Source: Bradyrhizobium sp. RP6 (GTDB lineage: Bacteria > Pseudomonadota > Alphaproteobacteria > Rhizobiales > Xanthobacteraceae). Taken from it: DNA of 64,000 nucleotides. Each line of letters begins with the position of its first letter. Within the stretch, counting starts at the first letter, position 1. The translations under genes were made by a program, and so were the position numbers. The stretch is taken from positions 62,001 through 126,000 of the forward strand of contig NZ_RQIT01000009.1 of assembly GCF_003837805.1 (NCBI RefSeq), given 5' to 3'. Below, piece after piece: positions 1 to 7,600 of this stretch. Under the pieces are notes generated by a model. The model was not told where the DNA came from. It searched no databases and saw nothing but the letters and a program-made list of their open reading frames with translations.

Positions 1-752
1 TTGATGCAGTAGACGGTGATGCCTAGCGCGACCGCAGCGGCGGAAAAAAGCGGCGGGATTGTGAAGCGATTGAGCAGCAGGAATGTTCCTGAACCTGCGA
101 GCCAGAGCGAGAACAGGCCGGCACCGACGCCGTCGTTTTGCAGCGATCCTGCCAGATAGTGAACCGGGGTCTGGCCGAAGAAGGCCAGGGGCAGGAGCAG
201 AAGCAACCAAAGGCCGCGCCTCTTGACGATGAAGAAGATCGCCCCAACGAACATGTAGATATGCCATTCGATTCCCAGCGTCCAAAGCGGGCTGGCTGAT
301 CCGAAGGCCGACCATTGAAGATGGCTCTGATCATAGACGCCGTGATAACCGGGCAGCATCGCCAAGTTGGCGAGCAATGTCGGAAAGTCGTAGTACCGAA
401 CGATTGTAGGCTCAGCCGTCAGCAAAATCGTTAGTCCGTCGACGGCGACAACGAAAGCGAGTGCTGGCACCAGGCCGGAATAGATGCGCGAGAACCGGTC
501 GACGAAATAGCGAGCGAATGTGTAGTCCGGGTCGCTTGATTTGCGCACCAGCGTTGCCGTGATCAGAAACCCTGACATCAGGAAGAACAACAGAACGCCG
601 ACATTCTGCATCGACGGCAGGTGAGGAGGTCGTGCGGCGCTTCCGATTTGAAAAAACGAAAGCCCATGACCAACGCAAACCATCTGAGCCGCGGCCGTAC
701 GGAGCGCATCTAACGTAACGGACGTGTCATTTGCGTTGTTTAGGGCGAGCAT
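1..752 (-). CDS. Acyltransferase 3 (OafA/YrhL-like) family protein, 3' end cut by window edge
   Basis: An uninterrupted minus-strand frame of about 250 residues starts at an ATG at 752 and runs off the left edge. It encodes a multi-spanning membrane protein: an early RTAAAQMVCVGHG segment matching the family's helix 1 with its conserved histidine, then QNVGVLLFFLMSGFLIT, an RFSRIYSG loop and PLWTLGIEWHIY. These are hallmark blocks of inner-membrane acyltransferase family 3, which O-acylates surface polysaccharides, LPS or glycans. The real protein is probably 350-400 residues, so the C-terminal third is missing here. It sits beside a methyltransferase fragment, which suits a polysaccharide-modification island. 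The substrate cannot be told from sequence. Confidence 0.8.
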   Translation of the reverse strand, partial: MLALNNANDTSVTLDALRTAAAQMVCVGHGLSFFQIGSAARPPHLPSMQNVGVLLFFLMSGFLITATLVRKSSDPDYTFARYFVDRFSRIYSGLVPALAFVVAVDGLTILLTAEPTIVRYYDFPTLLANLAMLPGYHGVYDQSHLQWSAFGSASPLWTLGIEWHIYMFVGAIFFIVKRRGLWLLLLLPLAFFGQTPVHYLAGSLQNDGVGAGLFSLWLAGSGTFLLLNRFTIPPLFSAAAVALGITVYCI

Positions 753-840
753 TGCTTTGAGTTCCAAACCATTTCCAAATGTGTCTGGAAGCTATCACCA
801 CAACCACTAATCGAACAACTCTCCCGGCAACCAGCCACGA

Positions 841-1263
841 CCATTCCGCCCATGTTGGTGGCTGGTTGCCGACCTGGCGGACCTATGCCCCCGGCAATCG
901 CAAGGTGCCGATCACGGACGCGCAGTGGATGCGCAACCTCGCGGGCTATTATGGCGGCGAGCTCGGCTGGAGCGCGGGGCCGCACTTCTTCTTCACCCCG
1001 ACAATTTCCGCGTGCTGTGGCTGCCGGAAAAGCGCGGCGTGCATGCGGTCTCGTTCAACGCCAATTCATGGGGCGTCGAGTGCGCCACAGCGAGGCCTTC
1101 ACCCCGGATCTGGCGAATCGCTACGCCGAGGGCCAGGCGTGCCTGCACGTTGGCTCGGCATCAGCCCCGATCCCTATCCTATGTTTTCAACTTGCGCGGG
1201 CTGCACTTCCATCGCGACGATCCAAAGACCACCAAGACCTGTCCCGGCCGCCACGCCGCGATC
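841..1263 (+). pseudogene. Frameshifted N-acetylmuramoyl-L-alanine amidase (amidase_2/PGRP-like) remnant
   Basis: Homology to a peptidoglycan amidase is spread over three frames. One frame reads TWRTYAPGNRKVPITDAQWM followed by RNLAGYYGGELGWSAGPHFF (about 870-995). A second continues with DNFRVLWLPEKRGVHAVSFN and NSWGVEC (about 998-1085). A third gives SEAFTPDLANRYAEGQ, and the last block LHFHRDDPKTTKTCPG (1201-1248) returns to the second frame. The order, including the C-terminal HxxDP...TCPG zinc-site block, matches family members as I remember them. At least two frameshifts and no continuous ORF mean it is dead. Its 3' end runs directly into the broken tail of the minus-strand methyltransferase at about 1263. 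Confidence 0.65.
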
Positions 1264-1762
1264 GCATTTCGGCGCGGCTATAGCGGCGGTGATGGCCCGC
1301 CATGCGGTCCAGATCGTTGAAAAGGAGATCCAGAGCCGGAACGTTCACGAGGAGATGGCCGCCAGGCTGAAGCGCCCGGGCGAGATTCGTGACCGCCTTG
1401 CCGTCGTCCTCGATGTGCTCGATCACGTTCAGGCACACAATCGTTTTCACCTTGCGTTCATTGGCAAGCGCCACAAATTCCGGACGCGTGATGTCTGAAA
1501 CGCGCAGATCGAGACCGGGAAACCGCTGGCGTCCTTCCTCCACCGAAGCAGGATCGATATCGATACCGATATAGTCGCCGTAGTCGCGCAGCACACTGGC
1601 ATAGCTACCGTGTCCAACGCCGATTTCGAGCACCGGTGCGGCAAGGTATTCCGAGAACGAGGCGAGAATCCACGAGATATAGTTCTTCGCGTCAGCCATC
1701 GCGGACGAATATGTCTCCGCACCCTTAAGGGCAGGTACGGACGCTAGCCGGGCCTCACTCAT
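1187..1762 (-). CDS. Class I SAM-dependent methyltransferase, C-terminally truncated
   Basis: The 191-residue frame has a clear Rossmann methyltransferase core: motif I VLEIGVGHGSYA (residues 44-55), acidic IGIDIDP after strand 2 (65-71), then VCLNVIEHIEDD (109-120) and LQPGGHLLVNVPA (131-143). It ends normally up to HHRRYSRAEM (157-166), where this family usually continues with 50 or more residues of helix and insert. From residue 167 the reading is low-complexity RSRRGGRDRSWW, which is simply the reverse strand of the amidase remnant. The gene therefore lost its 3' end by a rearrangement at about 1265. It may be non-functional. The original job was probably polysaccharide or lipid methylation. 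Confidence 0.7.
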   Translation of the reverse strand: MSEARLASVPALKGAETYSSAMADAKNYISWILASFSEYLAAPVLEIGVGHGSYASVLRDYGDYIGIDIDPASVEEGRQRFPGLDLRVSDITRPEFVALANERKVKTIVCLNVIEHIEDDGKAVTNLARALQPGGHLLVNVPALDLLFNDLDRMAGHHRRYSRAEMRSRRGGRDRSWWSLDRRDGSAARAS

Positions 1763-1889
1763 TCTCGCATCCTGGACGTGTGGTGATTTTCTAACGCATA
1801 CTATATGGGGCCAAGCCCGTCGAGCCTGGCCGCTGACCTTAGTTCAATCCAATCCTCGCGACAGGGCGGTCCCCGAGAGGAAGTCGGTT

Positions 1890-2264
1890 GTGCAGACCAA
1901 GAGCAACTATCTTGGCGGAACTGGCGAAGATGCGTCTACGCGGGCAGAATTTAGCAACTGGTTTCGCGATCGTCACAATGAAGCCGGCTGTCGCAGTGCT
2001 CCGCATAGGGTCTGCGAAAAGCCGCAGCGGGTCGTCACGCGCTCAACGGCGCGACTCCCGAAACTGACGGCATCGTTCGGCTGGATTGGGATCGGTGAGG
2101 CGCAGCGCTATACCGAACAAACGAACTGGATCAGGCTCCCCGAGGGCGCGGCTAGGAGATCCTTTCAAGAACAGAGATTGGCCAACCGAAAGACCAGTTT
2201 GCCAACCGGACGTAAGTCATTCAAAAAGCGAAAGCTGAAGAAAACCTGGCGATCCCCGGCATGA
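1890..2264 (+). pseudogene. Tyrosine recombinase (integrase) C-terminal remnant
   Basis: The ORF reads AEFSNWFRDRHNEAGC (from about 1944), then loses homology, and resumes with SFGWIGIGEAQRYTEQTNWI (about 2083-2142). These match the C-terminal catalytic half of island tyrosine integrases, normally FxNWFRD...AHGLRKAAA...FGW...EAERYT with the nucleophile tyrosine in RYT. The intervening GLRKAAAG block is present in another frame (about 2010-2035), so frameshifts have broken the gene, and the N-terminal domain is absent. The frame ends with KKTWRSPA, where intact island integrases often read through into the tRNA 3' end (WRSRQDSN...). This is a relic of an island that integrated at the tRNA-Arg gene downstream. 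Confidence 0.65.
2247..2261. other. Degenerate attachment-site copy of the tRNA-Arg 3' end
   Basis: TGGCGATCCCCGGCA at 2247-2261 repeats the 3' terminus of the tRNA-Arg gene as read on the plus strand (TGGCGATCCCGGCA at 4166-4179): ten identical bases, then one extra C, then CGGCA. It lies in the same orientation exactly at the end of the integrase remnant, where an att core is expected. The match is short and degenerate, so this is a candidate scar rather than a functional site. Confidence 0.45.
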
Positions 2265-2284
2265 ATGGCAATCTTGTTATTATT

Positions 2285-2351
2285 CAGTAGGTTAACTGGG
2301 GCGGTTCGCCAGCATGTTGGTCGCCCGTTCTCGACCCCTGGCTAACCTGCT
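2285..2351. repeat. Imperfect inverted repeat
   Basis: AGTAGGTTAACTGGGG (2285-2300) and CCCCTGGCTAACCTGCT (2334-2350) are imperfect inverted copies flanking about 33 bases. The element lies between the integrase relic and a small broken ORF. It could be a recombination-site arm or a transcription terminator; nothing in the sequence decides. Confidence 0.35.
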
Positions 2352-2363
2352 GAAAGGGGGCCC

Positions 2364-2599
2364 ATGACCGAAGGCGACCCTATGCGCGCATCGTCCCGCA
2401 CAGCCCGAAGGGCATACCCGATACCAGCAGTTTCGAGGTGCGATACGCGGATGGGCGGGAGAGCGTCTACTTCCGCCGGGTCGAGCGCGCCGGCCGGCGG
2501 TCGATCTCGATGACCTCCAAGACGATCGAGGTAGAGGCGTTGAAGGCAGCCCAGGAGTACGCTCGAACCGAGCGTGCCAAGCTGAAGGGGATCAGCTAG
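2364..2599 (+). pseudogene. Small island hypothetical protein, start region out of frame
   Basis: A frame ending at TAG 2597-2599 reads YARIVPHSPKGIPDTSSFEV, RYADGRESVYFRRV and a charged helical tail (LKAAQEYARTERAKLKGIS), about 70 residues. It looks like the small conserved proteins often found in rhizobial islands. The only good start, an ATG at 2364 shortly after AAAGGGGG, is in a different frame that hits a stop after about 50 codons. No ATG, GTG or TTG opens the conserved frame before its middle. A single frameshift near the start is the simplest reading, so it is marked as broken. Function unknown. Confidence 0.4.
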
Positions 2600-2608
2600 A
2601 AGGCTGCC

Positions 2609-2761
2609 ATGCGTAGGAAACCATCCGAACCCGCTGCTTCAGCAGGCGACCTGGTGCTTCAATTCCGGATCGAAAGAATGGCCAGGTGGGTTGGCCGGAT
2701 CAGCGCTGTGCTGGTTCCTCTGGTCACAATCATCGCGCTCTTCTTCTGGCGCCGGCCGTGA
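2609..2761 (+). CDS. Small single-span membrane protein, hypothetical
   Basis: A 50-codon ORF from ATG 2609 to TGA 2761. After a polar N-terminus (MRRKPSEPAASAGD) it has one strongly hydrophobic segment, ISAVLVPLVTIIALFFW (about residues 31-47), closed by RRP, the pattern of a single-pass inner-membrane peptide. It starts 9 bases after the previous ORF and converges with the glycosyltransferase-like gene 3 bases downstream. No family recognised. The size makes it uncertain, but codon use and the clean membrane segment favour a real gene. Confidence 0.4.
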   Translation: MRRKPSEPAASAGDLVLQFRIERMARWVGRISAVLVPLVTIIALFFWRRP

Positions 2762-2764
2762 CCG

Positions 2765-3625
2765 TCATCGCCACCGTGTCTGCGTCTCGACATTGCGCCC
2801 GAGCGTCGCACTGATCTTGGCGAAGATCCTGAACCACCTCACCCGGAGCCGCGTGTACGGGATCGTGTCTGGCTGCGGCCGAAACAGCCGGCCATCCGTT
2901 GCCTTCCAGCGTCGCAGCTGCCACTGCATGTATCGCTTGTGAGCAACCCGATAGTAGTGCCCGAAAACCGGATGCATCGTGGCGACGGCGATCGCGTGAA
3001 CACGTAAGCATTCCGACAGAGCGATCTGCTCGATGGTCAGCAGCCGCGCGCCATGATCGAGCACGGCATCGATCCACGCGATTGCATCCCGCACCACGGG
3101 AAGGTGGAGCTTTGGATCGACCGCCGTCAGCCCGCTGTTGTATTCGATGGCGAGCTTTGGATCGTACCGATAGGGGCCGGCGTTGGGCAGATCGGCCGTG
3201 AGCCCGGCGAGCGCTGGGAAGGGGTTGCGACCGTGACGGCGATCGACGGCCACTGCACCGGATCTCAGCGCCGCCAACAGCTTTTCGAAGAACCCTTCTC
3301 GGAAGAAGGTGTCGGTGTCTGCCATCACGCAGTAGTTCGAGTTCGCCTCCATCTCCTTCAGGAGGACGCATGGCTTGATCCGGTGATGGTAAAGGCCGCT
3401 GCGGGAGAACTCCGGAATGTCGCGGGAGATGTCCACCACGCGAACCGGCAAGTCGCCGTAGCGCGCCGGTTTATCGGTGTAGACGACTACATCCAACTGA
3501 AATGGGCAGCCCCAATAAAGCAGGGTTGAGAGACTGTACCTGAGCTCCAATTGGAGCCGCTCCATGTCGCCATACTCAACGTAGATGAACGTGAGCCCCC
3601 GGGCCGTCATCGCTGCGGTATCCAT
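2765..3625 (-). CDS. Putative nucleotide-diphospho-sugar (GT-A) glycosyltransferase-like protein
   Basis: The 286-residue soluble protein begins with a short hydrophobic strand (LTFIYVEYG), has an FQLDVVVYTDKPARY segment (about 42-56) typical of a GT-A Rossmann half, and carries MADTDTFF at 101-108, a DxD motif used to hold the metal and sugar nucleotide. A later EYNSGLTAVDP block resembles the acceptor-side NSG region seen in GT8-like enzymes. Together these suggest a retaining sugar transferase, perhaps for surface polysaccharide, although overall resemblance to any named family is weak. The initiator could be the ATG at 3625 or the one at 3610; neither has a clear ribosome-binding site. 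It lies within the decayed island next to tRNA-Arg. Confidence 0.55.
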   Translation of the reverse strand: MDTAAMTARGLTFIYVEYGDMERLQLELRYSLSTLLYWGCPFQLDVVVYTDKPARYGDLPVRVVDISRDIPEFSRSGLYHHRIKPCVLLKEMEANSNYCVMADTDTFFREGFFEKLLAALRSGAVAVDRRHGRNPFPALAGLTADLPNAGPYRYDPKLAIEYNSGLTAVDPKLHLPVVRDAIAWIDAVLDHGARLLTIEQIALSECLRVHAIAVATMHPVFGHYYRVAHKRYMQWQLRRWKATDGRLFRPQPDTIPYTRLRVRWFRIFAKISATLGRNVETQTRWR

Positions 3626-3699
3626 GGATTAAGACTGCACCAGTACCCAAGTTTCTGCGCGGAAACAATGCGCCTGCGCATCGAGCCGGCGCGGCTAGT

Positions 3700-4130
3700 C
3701 TAGAGCGTCGGCTCCCGCTTCTCGATCTCCCGGTAGGCTTTGCGGGCCTCCTCCTGCACTCCCGCATCTGCTTGTGCAGGTCAGCGATCGTCTCGGAGCG
3801 GGTCTTGGTGCCCATTGTCTTGTCCCGGCGCGTGTCCTGTCGAGCGCCCGGAGGCCCTTGAGCTGCTTTTCGGTATTCCGGAACGCGGGCTACGCGTCCA
3901 AGCCGACGGTACCGCGGCGCTTGACCTAGTGTGCACCGAAGCGATTGGCGCCTTCCTTAATCGTCTTGGCGGCATCATCGCTCGCTGCCGGCACCTTCAG
4001 GGCCTTGCACATCTGCGCCATGCTCTTCTGCACCTCGTTGTGCGCCTCGCTATAGACTTCGCCGGTCGCTTGCTCGACGTTGGCTCCGACGAAGCGAAGG
4101 ATCGGACCTGACTGGGCGGCGTCGGCCGGC
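3700..4130 (-). pseudogene. Decayed conserved hypothetical gene
   Basis: On the minus strand a coherent helical sequence is readable in pieces: QSGPILRFVGANVEQATGEV followed by YSEAHNEVQKSMAQMCKALK and EGANRFGAH, then an in-frame TAG, a second stop at LDA*, then FRNTEKQLKGLRALDRTRAG, and after frameshifts MGTKTRSETIADLHKQMREC and ARKAYREIEKREPTL ending at 3700. The pieces are collinear and amphipathic, suggesting one former protein of roughly 140 residues. No start codon follows the upstream stop near 4130. I do not recognise the family. The long plus-strand ORF here is only its antisense shadow. Confidence 0.45.
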
Positions 4131-4165
4131 TAACCGCTTTCTAACCCACTAATCTTACAGATTTC

Positions 4166-4242
4166 TGGCGATCCCGGCAGGACTCGAACCTGCAACCCGC
4201 GGAGTAGAAATCCGCTACTCTATCCAGTTGAGCTACGGGACC
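4166..4242 (-). tRNA. tRNA-Arg (anticodon UCU)
   Basis: The minus strand folds as a cloverleaf of 77 bases: acceptor GGTCCCG paired with CGGGATC, a D arm with AGCTCAACTGGATAGAG, anticodon stem GCGGA/TCCGC enclosing loop TTTCTAC (anticodon TCT), the T arm with GGTTCGAGTCC, and an encoded CCA end at 4166-4168. Anticodon UCU reads AGA/AGG arginine codons. Its 3' end points left, toward the integrase relic and island debris, so this gene is the apparent attachment site of that island. Confidence 0.95.
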
Positions 4243-4636
4243 GTCTTGAGCGGGCCGGTCTGGGCGGCCGGCCGTTCATCTAACATGCCAATATGAAAAA
4301 TCTCGTGTTTCGCCAAGCCTGAACCGAACCGTTTTCCTCAATGCGGCGACAAAGCGGAACGGTGAGGTGTCAGGGTGCCGGGTTGGGCGGCAGCGGACTT
4401 GACGATGGATCACATCGCCGGGACCGCTGAAGAGCTTCCGGGACACGGCCGCCGGTCGACCGGCTGGGTGTTGCCGCGCCATCAGGGCGGCGTGCGGGGC
4501 GATGCTTGTCGGTCTGTTTGGGCTTGTCATGGCGCAATGCTGGTTTTTGCACTTCTGGTTCCATGGCCTTGAGTCCGTCACCTTTCCGCGCATTTCATCT
4601 GACCGCGGCGTTCGCTGCGATATCCGGGATTCTATC
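4243..4636. other. Intergenic region upstream of the macroglobulin gene
   Basis: About 390 bases between tRNA-Arg and the signal-peptide ATG of the next gene. The macroglobulin frame is open back to an ATG at 4502, but those 45 residues are not signal-peptide-like and precede a clean one, so they were left out. Promoters for the tRNA (minus) and the macroglobulin gene (plus) should lie here, but no convincing -35/-10 pair was found. Confidence 0.4.
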
Positions 4637-7600
4637 ATGATCGGTCTGGTTCGCGCCGTCACACTCTGCGTCACGCTGGCGTTCGGCCTTGCCGCCGCGC
4701 AGGCCGCGGACAAGGCGTTCAAACGCGACGATCTCGCCGATTCCGCCATCAAGCTCGAGGCCCAGATCAAGAGCGAGGCCGGGCCGGTCGCCAAGAGCGG
4801 CGCGACGCTGCGCACGGACGCCGACGCCGCCTTCCGGCGCAACGATGTCCGCACCGGCCTCTCGGTGCTCGGCCAGATCGTGGCCACCGCGCCGGACGAT
4901 GCCGGCAACTGGCTGCGGCTTGCCAAGGTCATCTTCCAGATCTCGCCGAAGAGCTCGAGCGAGCAGACCTTCCTGCTCGAGCGCGCCTCGACCGCCGCCT
5001 ATATCGCCTATCAGCGCGCCGGAAACCCGGGCGAGGAGGCCGACGCGCTCGCCGTGCTCGGCAAGTCGCTGGCCGAACGAAAACTGTGGCGGCCGGCGCT
5101 GGATGCATTGCGGCTGTCGCTCGACATGCGTGAGGTCGCCGACGTCCGCGGCCAGTATGAGAAGATGCGCGACGAGCACGGCTTCCGGCTGCTCGACTAT
5201 ACCGTGGACTCGGATTCGGCCAGCCCGCGCGCCTGCTTCCAGTTCTCGGAAGAGCTTGCCAAACGGACCGACTTCGCGCCGTTCCTGGCGCTGGCGGGGC
5301 AGGACAAGCCGGCGCTGTCGGCAGAAGGCAAGCAGCTCTGCGTCGACGGGCTGAAGCACGGCGAGCGCTACAACATCAATCTGCGCGCCGGCCTGCCGTC
5401 CACGGTGAAGGAGGGCCTGCCGAAATCGGCCGAGTTCAACGTCTATGTCCGCGACCGCAAACCCTTCGTGCGCTTCACCAGCCGCGCCTATGTGCTGCCG
5501 CGGACCGGCCAGCGCGGCATTCCCGTGGTCAGCGTCAACACGCCCGCAGTCAACATCAACGTCTTCCGGATCGGCGACCGCAATCTGATCAACACGGTGG
5601 TCGACAGCGACTTCCAGAGGACGCTATCGACATACCAGCTCTCCGAGCTCGGCGACCAGCGCGGCGTCAAGGTCTGGTCCGGCGAGCTCGCGACCGCGAT
5701 GACGCTGAACCAGGATGTCACCACCGCATTCCCGGTGGACCAGGCGCTCGGCGAGCTCCAGCCCGGCGTCTACGTAATGACGGCCGCGGCCAAGGGCCCC
5801 GGCTCGGACGACGAGTACCAGCTCGCGACGCAATGGTTCATCGTCTCCGACCTCGGCGTCTCCGCTTATTCGGGCAATGACGGCATCCATGTCTTCGTCA
5901 ACTCGCTGGCCTCGACCGATCCGGTGGGCAAGGCCGAGGTGCGGCTGGTCGCCCGCAACAACGAGATTTTGGCCACCCGCAGGACCGACGACAGCGGTCA
6001 CGTGCTGTTCGAGGCCGGCCTCGCGCGCGGCGAGGGTGGGCTGTCGCCGGCAATGCTCACCGTCACCGGCGAGAAGGCCGACTATGCCTTCCTCAGCCTC
6101 AAATCCTCCGCCTTCGATCTGTCCGACCGTGGCGTTTCGGGTCGTGCGGTGCCGGCCGGCGCCGACGCGTTCGTTTATGCCGAGCGCGGCGTCTACCGCT
6201 CCAGCGAGACCGTCTATCTGACCGCACTGTTGCGCGACGGCCAGGGCAATGCCGTCACCGGCGGGCCGATGACGCTGGTGATCGAGCGTCCTGACGGCGT
6301 CGAATTCCGCCGCGCCGTGCTGGCCGACCAGGGCGCCGGCGGCCGAACGCTGGCCGTACCCCTCAACTCGGCCGTCCCCACCGGTACGTGGCGGGTTCGC
6401 GCCTTCACCGATCCGAAGGGATCGTCCGTCGGCGAGACCACCTTCATGGTCGAGGATTACGTCCCCGACCGGATCGAATTCGACTTGTCTGCCAATGACA
6501 AGCTGATCAAAGCTAATGCTCCAGTGGAGCTCAAGGCGAACGGCCATTTTCTCTATGGCGCGCCGGCCTCCGGCCTCCAGCTCGAAGGCGACATGCTGGT
6601 GGCGCCTGCGAGCGAACGCCCCGGCTTCGCCGGCTATCAGTTCGGCGTCGATGACGAGGAGACCACCTCGAACGAGCGCACGCCGCTGGAGAACCTGCCC
6701 GAGGCCGATGCCAATGGCGTCGCGACCTTCCCGGTGACGCTGGACAAGCAGCCGGCCTCGACGCGTCCGCAGGAGGCGCAGATCTTCGTCCGCATGGTCG
6801 AGACCGGTGGCCGCGCCGTCGAACGCAAGATCGTGCTGCCGGTCGCGCCCGCGGCGGCGCAAATCGGCATCAAGCCCCTGTTCGGTGACAAGAACGTCGC
6901 CGAGGGCGACAAGGCCGAGTTCGAAATCGTGTTCGTCTCCTCCGAGGGCAAGACGTTGCCCCGCGACGGCCTGCGCTACGAACTCCTGAAGATGGAGTCG
7001 CGCTACCAGTGGTACCGCCAGAACAATTATTGGGAGTACGAGCCGGTCAAATCGACCTCGCGCGTCGCCGACGGTGACGTCACGATCGCGGCCGACAAGC
7101 CGTCGCGGATCTCGCTCAGCCCCCAGCCCGGCCGTTACAGGCTCGACGTCAAGTCCAACGACGCCGACGGCCCGGCGACCTCGGTGCAGTTCGACGTCGG
7201 CTGGTATTCCGACGGCAGCGCGGACACGCCGGACCTGTTGGAGACCTCGATCGACAAGCCGCAATACGCCTCCGGTGACACCATGACGGTGTCGGTCAAC
7301 GTCCGTAGCGCGGGCAAGCTGACCATCAACGTGCTCGGTGACCGCCTGCTCACGACCCAGACGATCGACGTCAAGGAAGGCACCGCGCAGGTGAAGCTCC
7401 CGGTCGGCAAGGACTGGGGCACCGGCGCCTATGTGGTGGCGACGCTGCGCCGTCCGCTCGATGCAGCTGCCCAGCGCATGCCGGGACGGGCGATCGGGCT
7501 GAAATGGTTCGGCATCGACAAGCAGGCCCGCACGCTGCAAGTGAAGCTGACGCCGCCGGCGCTGATCCGGCCGAATTCGTCGCTGAAGATTCCGGTCAAG

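Noticed and set aside
3740..4111. 123-codon plus-strand frame
   Set aside because: The minus strand shows a more coherent, though broken, helical protein; this frame is its antisense.
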